Source: Boswellia sacra (taxonomy: Eukaryota; Streptophyta; Magnoliopsida; Sapindales; Burseraceae). From it: a stretch of 64,000 nt of DNA. The stretch is from contig SNVD02013895.1 in NCBI GenBank assembly GCA_013180625.2, positions 124,001 through 188,000 of the forward strand. Reading direction: 5' to 3'. The position numbers were made by a program, and so were the translations under genes. The notes under the pieces were generated by a model, which was not told where the DNA came from, did not search any database, and was given only the letters and a program-made list of their open reading frames with translations. Positions 13,034-25,165 of this stretch are shown piece after piece (the first letter of the stretch is position 1; each line of letters opens with the position of its first letter).

Positions 13034-13524
13034 AATATCGAAACTGGAAGCAACTGAAAATATCTAGGAAAAACAAATTTGATGTTACGCACTTCCCAAT
13101 ATATGTATTTATTAATGTTATAATTATTGAATATTGCGAGTAAAGCAAGTTTGTTATTCAAAGTGAGAAAAATTTTGAGATTATCAATCACATGAACGTT
13201 TTTTGGTCTTTATAGTACTAAACATCGTAAAAGATCGATGACAAATAATTTTCCATTCAAAATATTAATTTAATAATAGTACAACTATGAAATTAATAGT
13301 TTGCAAACTGCAAAAAGTAGCCGAGGTTGAGGACACTAATCTAAATTTTAAACTAGTCGATTGTTTGAAACCTTGCTTAACACTTATTTGGATGTCTAGC
13401 AATAGTGCTCTATAATTATCAAGCAAAGTCTCAAGCTATAGAGTAATTCTTTCTCAACAACTCAACAGCATGTTTGATAGTTTGACACATTGTTTCACAA
13501 TGCAACCCATAAGTAGGGGATTAG

Positions 13525-13915
13525 GGATAGACCTAGGATTTTGTTTTGGGGGGACCAAAATATAAAACTATATTATAAATTCAAATATAAGAAAATATAT
13601 ATTGATTGATTAATATAAACCATATAAAAGAAAGGAATAAATGATACTCATAATATAAAACATAAATACGACAATTATTCATCATCATTTATATAAATAT
13701 GAAAAATTTAGAGGGCTAATATATAGAATTGTAAATTATTTCATAGTAAATTTACATTATATTCAACTACATTTTTTATTGGAGGGGCCAATATTTAAAA
13801 TTTCAATATATATGATAGTCAAACGAGCCTTTTTAATTACTATTAAGGACTTACATTTTGGGCTGTATCAGGCCCGACCATTGGTCCACCACTGTAGGGG
13901 ATCAAGATCTTAACA
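13525..13915. repeat. Transposon-like debris in the intron
   Basis: AT-rich stretch bracketed by GGATAGACCTAGGATTTTG...GGGGACC on the left and GGGCTGTATCAGGCCCGACC on the right. The form recalls plant transposon ends, but no terminal repeat or target duplication could be confirmed. Confidence 0.25.
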
Positions 13916-14794
13916 ACTTGAGTGACTATATTTAAGTTTGTTTTAGTTGAGTACACTAGTGAGAACTAATATGAATTCCTTTGATTTCACCTTTGATTTC
14001 AATTCTTGAATAATTCATAGAAAGATTTTCCAGAATCAGAGTATTATTATTATAAATATATGCAGTGTTATATCACTCGTCAAATTTTTTGCCTATGTCA
14101 AAAATAAAATAAAATAAAATAACTATCACTTGAATCGACTTGAATTTTAACTACAGTCAAATACAAATTTTATTTAAAAAATGTCACTGAATCTCCAAAA
14201 AGTTTTAATAATCACAATGAAAACTAATTGTGTCAAACAACACTAACTTTCATATACTGCTAAATATAAAGTAGTTTCTAGCCCTCATGGTTGGCAATAA
14301 TTAGTAGAATCCTCCCTCATCATTGAACTCCATTAAATTTAAAGTAACTTAACTAGCTAAAAATGATGAAATCTATACCAAAATTGCCTTGTTCTGTAAA
14401 GTAAGTTTTTCAATAAACATATATGCCCTTATGTTGAGAAATAACAATATTCTTTAACATTAACAATCCTAACTTCTTAAAAAATATGAGTATATATTTC
14501 ATATTAAAAAAAAATTAGAATTAATTGTTAACATATGTATAGAATAATATATAACACTAAATTGATACCATGATGTCACCAATTTGCAGGCATTGCTTAT
14601 TTTCTTATTTTTCTTCAACAATTTAAAAGTTAAAATCATATTTTTAAAAAACATGTCCAATCATATTTTAATAACTTAAAATATTGAAAATATTTAGAAT
14701 ATGAAAAAATATACTTAGAATATTTAATATTATATATGTTAAAAATATATTTTTAATCTTTCTTAGAGAATAGGTTACTTTCTCAACATACAAG

Positions 14795-14796
<2 letters not shown>

Positions 14797-14826
<30 letters not shown>
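14797..14826. repeat. (TA)n microsatellite
   Basis: Fifteen perfect TA units, located inside the putative 5'UTR intron of paralogue 1. Confidence 0.95.
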
Positions 14827-14831
<5 letters not shown>

Positions 14832-15039
14832 GTTTATTAAAAAGTTTACTCAATAGAATAAAGGTAATATTAGTATTCTATCATTTTCAAATAGTCAAAT
14901 TACTTTTGACTTAACGAAGTTTAACGGCAAGAGAGGTGTCTATCAATTTTTGCAACCCATGGGAGCTAAATGTTACTTTGGAAAACCTTAAGGATGTGAG
15001 TGCTGTTTCCCCATAAAATTATTATGAAGTAGCACAAAG

Positions 15040-15680
15040 CAAAATTAGGGATGTCAATCGTGGAGGGGCCAAGGAGTCGGAATCTCATCCGCATACCTAC
15101 TATTTAGGCATCCCCATTCAGGGGCGGCTGGAAGCTTTTGAAAAATTTTTGCTTTGATACAAAAAAATTCAGATTATAACTCTTATATACCCTTACTTCA
15201 ATAAAAAAAAAATTTTTCTACAGCACACCCAAACTTGAGAAAAGCAAAAATTTTATATAGAAAATATTTATTTTAAATCTTATACCATATTTAAAATAAA
15301 AATTTTCTTCATATAATCTTTATTCTATTTTTATTATTTTGTTATAAAATATAATGACCTAAATCTCAATTTATTAAATTATAACTTTTTATTATTATTC
15401 TCCTCTTTCCCTCTAAGTTTTTAATTTAATATAGAATAAAAAATAAATACATTTTTTTTGTTTAAATTAAATATTTATGTATAAATAGACCTTTTCCATG
15501 ACAAAATTTAGTTATGAGTAAATATTAGCAAAAAAAAAAAAAAAAAAAAACCTCATCCGAAGAAAAAATTATTTTTTATGCCCCTGTACCCATTCCCTAC
15601 TTCTAGGAACTGGGTGGAGGTGAGGATCCCTATCTATAAATGTAGATCCCCGCCCGACCCCAACCACATTTACCCATTTT
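15040..15680. repeat. Possible nested transposon remnants
   Basis: GC-richer phrases (GTGGAGGGGCCAAGGAG at 15060; GATCCCCGCCCGACCCC near 15645) bracket an AT-rich stretch that starts at GGGGCGGCTGG (15121) and ends in a 20-base poly-A run (15531-15550). It looks like one small element inserted in another. No target duplication was established. Confidence 0.25.
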
Positions 15681-16203
15681 AATTTTTTTAATTATAAATT
15701 TTTTATTATATTCGTTATATCTTCTATTTCACAAAATAAAATATTACAACTAGATTAAATATTCTATAATTATTACAGATTGAAAGAAAAGTCTATAATA
15801 ATTTAAAATTAAGAAAGTGTTTGTATAGAATTTTGAAATTATTTTAGTTATAGGTGCTTAGTCAACATCATATTTGTGCGTCAAAAATATGATGCAATTT
15901 TTAATAAATAGTACCACTAGAAAAAAAATCACACTCATTTTGATTATCTCTTAACACTATTATCATCACAACCACAAAAATATGTAAAATATGGATGACC
16001 ATAAATTGTTTCAAAGATTTAAGTCAAATAGTAAGACAGCCAGGGAGCTTGTAAACATGCTTTTAATTTTAACATGATATATACGGAAAAAAAAAAAGAA
16101 AGAAAGAAATTGCATATGCGTATGTGCGTGTGGGTGTGGAATTAAATGGAGTATATTGATGAGAAAACTTCCAATAATATTCATAATAAATTAACTGACT
16201 AAC

Positions 16204-16490
16204 CTAGAGAAGAAGTTTCACACCCGGGACTTATGAAGCTAGCTTACACACTCTCGTCTGGCTCTGAAGTTACCGATCCAATGAACCAAGTGAAGTAATT
16301 TATTTGAAGGCCATTTGTTATGGAAAATCAAGAGAAAAGTCAAGAAGCAAAGCAAACAGAATATATAGTATAAATATAGCATAAATTATTCTAAATGAAG
16401 AATAACTTCAATACCTGGAAAGGAATCATAAGATGAAGTGTCGAGTACTACTGATTTAGTATCGTATTTTGACCACTGTCATATTTTTCA
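16204..16490 (-). other. Putative noncoding first exon of DUF4220 paralogue 1
   Basis: This stretch aligns with 22180-22465 upstream of the second gene (shared GAAGCTAGCTT, TGGAAAATCAA, GGAATCATAAGATGAAGTG on the plus strand). It lies between the shared TATA motif and the shared donor site. The transcription start is not resolved. Confidence 0.5.
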
Positions 16491-16512
16491 AATGCAAAAA
16501 TAAGTAAAAACT

Positions 16513-16526
16513 CTTTATATATATAG
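16513..16526 (-). promoter_or_regulatory. TATA box of DUF4220 paralogue 1
   Basis: Minus-strand CTATATATATAAAG followed by AGTT. The paralogue has TATAATAAAGAGTT at the equivalent position (22483-22495), so the element and its downstream context survived duplication. Confidence 0.5.
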
Positions 16527-18148
16527 CATGCTTTTGCAAAATATGTTATAATCAATCTACATATCACTGTGTCAAGAATTGAAAACATATATTATATATC
16601 ATCATCTCAGTGTTTTCAGTAGTTTTTAAATAAACTTATACTAAAAGAAGGCCTTCACGTCTATATGATTTCAGAAATCTTGTTAATTCTGAAAAAGCTA
16701 TAAGACACGTCAATATTTTATCGTTTTAAGTACTTTCAGCTCCTCATCTTTTTGTAAATAAGCAAACTATTACAAAGAAGTCTTATAGCTTGGACGAGAA
16801 GCTAGCAGCTTATGCAGGCAGTGTTAGATGACTTTTTACGATAAAGCAGGAGCTAGATGCTTGAACAGTACTCAAACAAATTGTACTTCGGTTGTTGATA
16901 AAGCAATGATGAATTGATGCAAAGATGAAATAGTTAAAGTAATTGAAATAGAGTGCGAATGAGGAGATGCTAATAACTGAATGACTTCAATTACACGATC
17001 ACTATACCTATGGAATATGTAACATATCAATATCACAAGGAACTGATGCTTTTTTTTTTCCTTTTTTCTTTTTAATTTTAAGCATTCTGGATGTGGGGTA
17101 GTGTTTTGGCTTTCGTACATAGGCCTTGTCCATGAAATATTTTCAAAACCTTGTTATTTTGTTTAAAAAAAAAAAAAAACAATCATCATATCATTTGCAT
17201 CCGTATAAATCCCACAAATAGCCATTTTTTATTTCTCTTGATAAAGATTCTTCATATGCTTCTTCAAACTTAAACTTGGTGTGTTACTCCTAGTGTATGT
17301 CTTTCGATAATTGCTGCTATCAGAATGCAATTTTTGTTTCCAAATAACTCCGTTATCCTTCGATGATTAATAATTCATGCTTTTGTTTTGAATGAATGCT
17401 TTGGTTTGTGAACATATGAACTTAATTACAAGAGATTGGGATTTTAATTAAAATTATTGCTTCTGCACATTTTTGTTTCAACCAAAATCAAATCACAAGC
17501 TGGGTAGATTGCATAAAATTAATTTGAAGTCAATGTTCAAACATTTGCAAGATTACTATTATGAAATGATATAAACCAATAACTATCATAAAAGGCAAGA
17601 AATTGATTTCTTAAATCTCTCTTGTCCAAGTCTCTGATTTCCCTAGACTACAAATTCATTTCTAAAAGTTTCTTCTAAGATAGGGATGTTATTCTACTAA
17701 GTAGTTATATATAATAGGAAGTATTTGGTATAAATAACATGAGTCTCTCCACTTAATAAGTGTTCCGTTTGGATCCTTATTAGATTATCTAAAATGATAA
17801 CAGAACCAAACCCATAAACAATTCATCAATAATATATATAAGTTCTTGGTGATTCAAACTAGACAATTGGCGGTCTCGTGAAGAAGGGGATTGTTGTCCC
17901 ACCAAGACGGGATTGCATTCCAACAGTACTCTCATCTAGGTTAACCTTGCCAACATCTAAATACATGATTAGATATAAAAAAAGTAATGCTATAATTACA
18001 AACTTTATGACCAAATTAATATGGCATACTCATTTATTGACCTATCAAACCAACATACATTTAGTCTTTGAATCATCTTAGCTTTATGACACCTAACATT
18101 AATTATTCGATATGAAAATTGAAGGCATCAACGCATGCTAGAATAACT
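16527..18148. other. Intergenic between the two DUF4220 paralogues
   Basis: Region 16730-16990 matches 22600-22890 (shared TACTTTCAGCTC...CATCTTTTTGTAAAT and the AAATTGTAC ... GATGCAAAG block), an upstream flank duplicated with the genes. Region 17620-17700 matches the 3' flank at 10670-10740. No gene was seen. Confidence 0.5.
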
Positions 18149-20380
18149 CTATTGGACGTTTTGTTGACCACTCGGTTCAACATATTGTTCACTTAAACCA
18201 AGATGTGCCATAAGAACGCAAACATGAGTAAGTAGCTCTCCGCCTTTCCATAGTTGTTGAGCATGCTCTCTCCATCCACAATGACTTCCAACATATGCCA
18301 GCATTTCGATCCACACTTCGCCTATTATCTTCCATCTATCCTCGAATTCAATTTCTTTCAATTGCTGGGCAAGCTTACATCCATCAGATAGAACTGATTG
18401 ATTTGCGGGCCTTCTGCCTATCCTCTGGTACAATAGCTTGCAAAACTTTTCCTTCTCTTTACGTTTAGGCTTTTCACCCTCTGGCAACCTTTTGTAAAAT
18501 CGAGTGACCTGGGCACAGGTATCTCTATACCTTATCTCACCAATCCCTTGGGGCAGCATAGATGGACATACCACTAGAAGATATAACATGTAATCTGATA
18601 AGTATTTGGTAATTACATGCTGTAGGACACGATCTGGTTCGACTTCAAGTTGAGCATGAAATAAAATATCAGTAGCAATATGCCAGACAAGAAGGCTGTG
18701 GTCAAACTCTATATCAACTGTGCACCAATTGAATTTTTCTTGTTCTAAATCTTCTCTTTTAAGTTCCCTACCACCTTCACGTTTGTTGTCTTCTTTTTGA
18801 AGCATCCGATCACCTTCACGTTTGTCGTCTTTCTCTTGAAGCACCGCATCTCCTTCAGGTTTGTCATCTTTCCCTTGATGTATCTCATCATCATTGACTC
18901 GTTTCTCATCTTTCTCTTGATGTGCCCCATCAGCTTCTTGTTTGTCATCTTGTTCTTGAAGTATCCCCTGATCAACTTTATCATCTTTCTTTTGAAGGAC
19001 CCCATCACCTCTCCAACCCAATAAGATTTTGCGATCCTTTGTATTATAGTCCTCACTCAATTGTTCACCTTTTTCTTTGAGCTTCTCGTAGATTGCTTTC
19101 AGCACATCATCCGTCACTTTTTGCCTCTTTAAGTTCAAGAACTCCTCTAACGGTTTGCGAACAAAATCTGGCAACTTCTTAACACAGGAGCGCCATATGC
19201 CTCCATTTTCTTTAAGGCAACAATCTAGTAAGTTGTACTGTGCCATGGATACTGACCACCTCTTTCGATTGAGCACACATGAAGAAATTTGTGGTTTTAC
19301 GTGCTTGACAAACCAGAGCTTTGTCCAGTCAGATCGAAGGAAGTTGAAAAATGCAATAACCTCAAGACAAACGGCCCCACCTAACAGCAAAATGGTAACA
19401 GTGACATCGGTCGTGTCCTCATACTCATGCACATCCATGTAAACTGAGAAGACTATCAGCCCGGTAACAGAGGCAAGAAAGATGGTGCAACGGAGGACAA
19501 TTCCCACTTTACGATATAGAAGGGTGGCCTTTGTATAAAGCACATCATACAAGAACCCTAGCTCAATTGCTACCACCTTGAATGCTTCTTCAGCTGACTT
19601 CTGTCTAACAATAATTTTGTAGCATTCTATCCGATCATCCTGGTTCAGAATAAGATTTGCAAAAAGATACCGAAATTTCTCGAATAAAGAATCAGCTTCC
19701 ATAAGACAATGTTGAGGCTCCCGATCATGCTGCTGTATGTGGGATACTTTCGTGGAATTCTCCTTGTTCTCAGTCCCAGAGGAAGTTTTCTCTTTTCTCT
19801 TTTCAGATAAAGTAGCGAGCAGGTCGTCTTTAAATTTTTTGGTGCTGGCAGACCAGAGTACATAAGTCCTTTCTCCGTACTTGGTAAATCCAATAACAAG
19901 CACTGGAATGGCAAAATATGAGAGATATGTACCCGTCCAAGACCGGACAGTCACATAAGCTGAGACTGCTGCTTCCACAAATAAGGCGAGGAAGTGCCTT
20001 AACCACAACTCATTGTCTTCTAAGGAGTAAGCTGTGATAGTATCCGGACCACCAAGGTGCAACAGAATAAATGGTGCCCAAAATGCCTGGAGTATATATT
20101 TCTTATTTGAACGCTTGTCATCTCCATAATCTTCTATTTGGACTTTAGCTAGGTTGCCCAAGGCAACAGTTGCCACCCAGTCTGCTGCCATGTATGATGA
20201 CCAAACAACAACCTTTATCCAAAATGTCTTTCTGTATTTCCGTTGAGAACCGAACAAGATGAGAATAACTTGTATTGCAAGGCTAAGTAGAATTAATCCT
20301 CGAATTTCCCATCCATTCCAGAGTTTGCTAAGCTTTCGAGAATACCTCCATATGATTGATTCATCTTTCATGATACTCAT
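18149..20380 (-). CDS. DUF4220/DUF594 membrane protein, paralogue 2 (743 aa), with a charged tandem repeat
   Basis: Same architecture as paralogue 1: DUF4220 with VVWSSYMAADWVA, LGGPDTITAYSLEDNELWLRH (about residues 50-135) and ERTYVLWSAS, then C-terminal DUF594 with EMLAYVGSHCGW and LWKGGELLTHVCVLMAHLG. It differs by an insert at about residues 458-548 of seven 12-14 residue units of the type LQEKDDKREGD, rich in Asp, Glu, Lys and Gln, just before the conserved CTVDIEFDHSLLVWH block. The open frame extends to 20395, but the codon there is TTG and coincides with the inferred splice acceptor. The first ATG in the mRNA is at 20378-20380; a second at 20369-20371 matches the paralogue's start. 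The reading frame is intact. Function unknown; membrane location inferred from hydrophobic spans. Confidence 0.93.
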   Translation of the reverse strand: MSIMKDESIIWRYSRKLSKLWNGWEIRGLILLSLAIQVILILFGSQRKYRKTFWIKVVVWSSYMAADWVATVALGNLAKVQIEDYGDDKRSNKKYILQAFWAPFILLHLGGPDTITAYSLEDNELWLRHFLALFVEAAVSAYVTVRSWTGTYLSYFAIPVLVIGFTKYGERTYVLWSASTKKFKDDLLATLSEKRKEKTSSGTENKENSTKVSHIQQHDREPQHCLMEADSLFEKFRYLFANLILNQDDRIECYKIIVRQKSAEEAFKVVAIELGFLYDVLYTKATLLYRKVGIVLRCTIFLASVTGLIVFSVYMDVHEYEDTTDVTVTILLLGGAVCLEVIAFFNFLRSDWTKLWFVKHVKPQISSCVLNRKRWSVSMAQYNLLDCCLKENGGIWRSCVKKLPDFVRKPLEEFLNLKRQKVTDDVLKAIYEKLKEKGEQLSEDYNTKDRKILLGWRGDGVLQKKDDKVDQGILQEQDDKQEADGAHQEKDEKRVNDDEIHQGKDDKPEGDAVLQEKDDKREGDRMLQKEDNKREGGRELKREDLEQEKFNWCTVDIEFDHSLLVWHIATDILFHAQLEVEPDRVLQHVITKYLSDYMLYLLVVCPSMLPQGIGEIRYRDTCAQVTRFYKRLPEGEKPKRKEKEKFCKLLYQRIGRRPANQSVLSDGCKLAQQLKEIEFEDRWKIIGEVWIEMLAYVGSHCGWREHAQQLWKGGELLTHVCVLMAHLGLSEQYVEPSGQQNVQ
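18735..19010 (-). repeat. In-frame coding minisatellite (~39-42 bp units) in DUF4220 paralogue 2
   Basis: About seven imperfect units, each starting with a Leu/His-Gln codon pair and containing a DDK or DEK core. The array keeps the reading frame and is absent from paralogue 1, which goes from the RRGHSVLEKYE region straight to the CWYTVDIEYDH block. Confidence 0.9.
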
Positions 20381-20395
20381 ACTGTATGTAAGCAA

Positions 20396-22179
20396 CTGAA
20401 AATTCTAGAAAGCAAATAAACAAAAAAGAAAAATTGGTGTTACAAAGAAAAATTTGTAGAGTAGGGATCATGCAAGCCTTTCTCTCATTTGAATAATACT
20501 ATACAGAATAAAAGTTTTATAAAAAATTTAATAGAAATATATTCGCTCAATAACATATATAATACTTCAAATGATTGCTGGAGGCATCTTCGGAATTAAT
20601 AGTTTTAAACTCGAAAAAGCTCTTGATTTATTTTTTGGCTATACTCCAGGAAATATAAAAAGGAAAAAGGAAAGATTTGCAAGGATTAAGAGTTTCATCG
20701 TTCAAGGTGGAAGGGTCAGGATCTTAACTTGAGGGCAAAACGTAAAAAATAAGTAGTAAATCATGAGTTTAAGAATAAGAGAAAATACTAATTTAAAATT
20801 TTCATTTCTTCAAGTATTTATAGTAAGATTTCTGAAAACTAGAGCACTACTATTAATAAAGACAAGCAGTGACAATAGGCGTATCTTTTTTATTTCTTTT
20901 TTAAGTAGTCTTAATGCATGTCCTAATTAAGAAATAGGAACACATATGAACACCTAAAAGAATGTGTAGTATTTGATAAAGATTGTACATAATGGTTAAA
21001 AAATTATCGAAAGAAAGCATATTAAAAAAATCATTAAATGTAATGCCAAAAATGATTTTTATAATGAAACAACTACACAATCTTTAAGGTGTTAACATAT
21101 GCCTCGAAGCACATGTTAATGTTACTCTTCTTTTTTTTCTTTTAATCTTCTTGGAGAACTTATCACCTTTAAATGAATTGAAATTTTGAAGTCAAGTCAA
21201 GATAAAAATCGTTTTAAAACATGTTCTTCTAACATATATATATTTCACAGAATCTCACAAATATTATAACAATCACGAGGAAAATAAACTGTATGAAACA
21301 ACATTGAATCTCATACTAACAACAATATAAATAAAACTATATTATGAAGCCTAAAATATAGCAATATATAAAGTACAAGGAGACTACAAATTAGGGAAAA
21401 ATAAAAAATCAAAAAGCATGCAAGAGTTTCAATCCATGCCATTTCATTTGTGTTACATTATTTCATTTAAAGGTGCATAACAGACAAATCATAAGTTTAA
21501 GTGATAAAAATGTAATATAAACTGGAATAGCTAAAAACAAGAAGTGAAAAAATAAATTATAAACTGCTTTTTTTTATTTAACTTAACAAAAAAGTTGAAA
21601 AAATTAACATATTAGAAGAAAAACGTGCAATTTTAATCTGAATTTCCATCTCTCCGTCTGTTTTTTCATTTATTTATAACTTTGATCCAAACCAACATAT
21701 TATTTGCATAAATTAGCTATATCTATTTATAATGTATGTCATTGGCTGTATTGCTCGACAAGTGACCACCAGTGAATCTCTTGCAACATAGTAATTATAT
21801 CTATCTATTCAGCACAATTTAATAACTTCGAAGTCGCTAATTATTGGTTGCCATTAACTAATTGGCTTTTAATTACTCTAGCCTCACACTTATTGAATTA
21901 CAACTAAATTATAATGATAATTCTTAATATGAATACTTTTATGTTGTAATTGTCTATAAATTGACCCTAAATAAATAGGCTACTTATTATGTCAGTCATA
22001 GATTATTTACACTTTGTTTCAGATGAATTGTTTTAGATAAACTAAAATCGCGGTAAGGAGCCTATATAATCTATGAAAAATAACAAGAGAAAATGCCCAT
22101 AAATATATTATGTATGAGGTCAAATGAAGAATAAAGTGCAAAAGTTCCAATTATATTCACGATAAAACAACCCACTTAC
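20396..22179 (-). other. Putative 5'UTR intron of DUF4220 paralogue 2
   Basis: Minus-strand donor TTCCAG|GTAAGT at 22179 is a near-consensus plant donor. The acceptor TTTTCAG at 20396 lies 15 bases upstream of the first ATG. Sequence between is AT-rich and noncoding. Confidence 0.6.
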
Positions 22180-22465
22180 CTGGAAAAGAGAAGCTGCAAA
22201 CCAAAGGACTTGAGAAGCTAGCTTAACCTATGTACCCTTGGAACTGAATGTTACTAAAATTCGATGAACAAGTGAAGTAATTTCCTTTAATTAGAGCCAT
22301 ATATAATGGAAAATCAATAGAAAAAGTCATAAAACAAAGCAAGCAGAATCAATAGTACAGGTATAGCATAGAAGAGTAGCTTCGACTCTGGGATTGGAAT
22401 CATAAGATGAAGTGTTCGGTACTTCTGGTATTGTTTTTGAAGTTCTATTTTCTCTTTCAAAAGAA
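22180..22465 (-). other. Putative noncoding first exon of DUF4220 paralogue 2
   Basis: Aligned counterpart of 16204-16490, bounded by the strong donor and the TATA motif at 22487-22495. No long frame inside. Exact 5' end unknown. Confidence 0.5.
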
Positions 22466-22486
22466 AAAGTTAGAAAATTAGAACTC

Positions 22487-22495
22487 TTTATTATA
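22487..22495 (-). promoter_or_regulatory. TATA box of DUF4220 paralogue 2
   Basis: Minus-strand TATAATAAA followed by GAGTT, conserved in position and context with the first paralogue. Confidence 0.5.
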
Positions 22496-23145
22496 GCCCC
22501 TTTTGTTTAAAAAAAATTATAATAATTAAAATACTAATGATTATGTTATTAAAAAAGCTATGAGACACATTATTCTAATTTGTTGTTTTAATTAAATTTA
22601 AGTACGTACTTTCAGCTCTCCTCTCCATCTTTTTGTAAATTAATTGCGTGACCGTTCAAAGAAGTGTACTTCCTAATATTTTACAAGGATGGACCAGCTT
22701 GTGCAGGAAGAAGTTAAAGCACTTTTCACAAAAATGCTGGAAGCAGGCGTTTGTCAAGTGAAACAAATTGTACAATTGGATTGGCAATGAAGCAATGAAC
22801 TGATGCAAAGAAGGAAAAAGTAATCCAAAGTGAGGTCGTAATAAAGAGATGCTCAAGCTAGCAACTAGTGAGTAGTAACTGAAACATTTTCAATTAAACT
22901 AGACTATCAATACATGATTTCTGAACGCTGTTGGAGCCAGTGACAGCGAACATTTACATGTCATAAGTCAAGATAGGAAGAATCACAGGGACCGTTTATT
23001 AATGCATGTGAGTTGTCAAGGTACTGTGGAGGGCCTAGCCCATGTGCAGATATGGGCCTCAGATTCTATGCCTTAATGAGTGATGGAGATGCAACTGTGA
23101 AAGTGACTTGCATGCTCTCCATCTTGGTTTATTGATTAAAAAAAG
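22496..23145. other. Upstream flank of DUF4220 paralogue 2
   Basis: Contains the duplicated block 22600-22890 shared with 16730-16990. No gene recognised. Confidence 0.45.
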
Positions 23146-23943
23146 GGGATAATTCTAATTAGCCCCCTAAGGTTAGACCTAAAAAAATAGAGGACCTCAA
23201 TTTTTTGAAACCTAAGATTGCCCTCTGAGTTACTGTAGCACCGTTAGATTTAACGAAAAATGCATTAAATCATTAGATTTAACGGAAAATGCATTAAATA
23301 GTAACTTAACGCTAATAAGCAGTAAAATAGATTATAATATCCTTTTCTAAAGGGTTTTGATAAAGTCAAATAATAATAAGTTAATAGAAAAATTAGAATC
23401 AAAATTAATAAAAATGAAATAAACTCTTCTCTCTCCTCTCTCTCTCTAAAATGTTTCTTCTAGCCTTTTCATTATTGGATTTTTTCATCTTTTAATGTCG
23501 ATTTAATACTTTCTTAATTATTATTCATTTACTTCCTCGGTCAAATTTTTAAATGAGCATGGTAATATCCTTTATATTAATGCTAACACATCATCAAGTG
23601 ACCATGTTAAACAAATAATACAAATTAACTTATTAAATTTAAGTTAAATTAGAAGAAACGTTTTAGAAAGAGAGAGAGGAGAGAGAAGAGTTTATTTTAT
23701 TTTTTATTAATTTTTATTCTAATTTTTTTATTAACTTATTACTATTTGACTTTATCAAAACCCTTTAGAAAAAGGGTATTATAGTCTATTTTACTGCTTA
23801 TTAGTATTAAGTTATTATTTAATGCATTTTCTGTTAAATCCAACGGTGCTACAGTAACCTCAGGGGGAAATCTTAGGTTTCAGAAAACTGAGGTCCTCAA
23901 TTTTCTTTAGGCTTAACCTCAGGGGGCAAATTAGAATTATCCC
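23146..23943. mobile_element. Foldback Mutator-like MITE, copy 1 (798 bp)
   Basis: Begins GGGATAATTCTAATTAGCCC and ends in the inverted counterpart GGGCAAATTAGAATTATCCC. Inverted similarity continues inward for ~300 bases per arm (CTGTAGCACCGTTAGATTTAAC against its complement near 23835; CTCTTCTCTCTCC near 23425 against GGAGAGAGAAGAG near 23676). The flanks TTAAAAAAAG and TTAAAAAATC give an imperfect 9-10 bp duplication. Long inverted arms with a ~9-bp TSD point to a non-autonomous Mutator-like element. The second copy at 55691-56517 has the same ends. Confidence 0.8.
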
Positions 23944-25165
23944 TTAAAAAATCTATCTTATTTCAAAGAGTGTTGTTATTTGAATCTTTGTCAATCTCTC
24001 TTGAAGCCTCACTTTAATTAAAATATATATATATATATATTTTAAAATTTATAAGTATATTTTATATGATACCAAAAATACCCTTTATAAATGTATATAT
24101 GTATATATCTTATGATTAGTTTTCTTTAAAAGAAACTCATTTTTTTCTCTGAACATTTTCATTGGTGATCTAAAGAATTCAATTCTTTTTCATCTTTAAA
24201 ATCATAATTTTTTTAATTCATTATCTTCTATTTATTTTCTTATAACTTGTTTAGGATTTTACCTTTTGTTTTTTTGGCGAGGCAAGTATACATCAAATCT
24301 ATATTATTTTCAAGGGTTTTGCTGTAAACTAGGTTCAAATTTTTATTTTTATTGACTCATAAATTGTTAACTTTTATGATTGTTTGAATTAAATAATTAC
24401 ACATATTTGAATTATTTGATTACATTAAATTGAATTTATAAATATTTAGTTATTTAAAATAAACTAATAATCTCAGTTGTTTTGAATATATAAAAAGCAT
24501 TAAAGTTCAATTACATTGAACTGAACAAGTAAGAGATGTTTAATTCATAGCGATTAAATAAAAAAATTAAAGTTACTTTTTGTTTCTTATTTTATTTTGA
24601 ATGTTTAAATTAATCTAACATCATTTCAAAATTATAGTACAAACATAAAATATCGATTTCAAATAGTTCTTTAAGAAGAAAAGAAATATCTATAATTTTC
24701 TAAAACCATGTGCACTTTTTGGTCATTCTTATCTAAAAGATTCTTTTAATTTTAATTTTAACGAATATAGGGTTTAAAGAGAGATTTGGATGGTTTAAAA
24801 CAATAATACTCTATTGTGAATCCGCCATCCCATTGGGTAATTGACTGAATAATTTGTTATTGGACTAGTTGTTGGATTTCACTTAAGGGCCCATTTTGTT
24901 AGTCAAGCTACTTAATCTTTCTTGTGTGCATATGAAGCACTGTAAAACTAGAATACAATATTCATGAAAACCTACTTAATCTAGGAAATAAAACATCTTA
25001 ATAATAACGTCTTAGTGTCTAGAATAAACTAATAACTTAAAGAAATAGATTCTTTGTACCTTATGAAAGTACAATCCAGGATTTTTATTGATAGGCCATT
25101 ACATAATTACTTAAACTCTCCCTCTAAAATAGTTATTTATTCATCTCCGGATGTACCTTCAGGCT
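23944..25165. other. Intergenic 3' of GDSL-1
   Basis: AT-rich with an (AT)n tract at 24022-24040. From about 24780 (TTGACTGAATAATTTGTTATTGG onward) it resembles the 3' flanks of the later GDSL units (33720-34000, 39290-39560), so it is part of the anciently duplicated flank. No gene seen. Confidence 0.45.

Larger units (their letters stand above)
13054..16203 (-). other. Putative 5'UTR intron of DUF4220 paralogue 1
   Basis: Minus-strand donor CTAG|GTTAGT at 16203 and acceptor TTTTCAG at 13054. The paralogue has equivalent sites at 22179 and 20396, and their flanking exon sequences align. The intron is ~1.4 kb longer than its paralogue's. Likely contributors are repeat-like stretches at 13525-13915 and 15040-15680, plus a (TA)n tract at 14797-14826. 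The donor is weaker than the paralogue's GTAAGT. This is inferred from comparison only. Confidence 0.55.

Noticed and set aside
20381..20395. Upstream extension of DUF4220 paralogue 2 to 20395
   Set aside because: The codon at 20393-20395 is TTG and coincides with the inferred splice acceptor boundary. The first real ATG is at 20378-20380.
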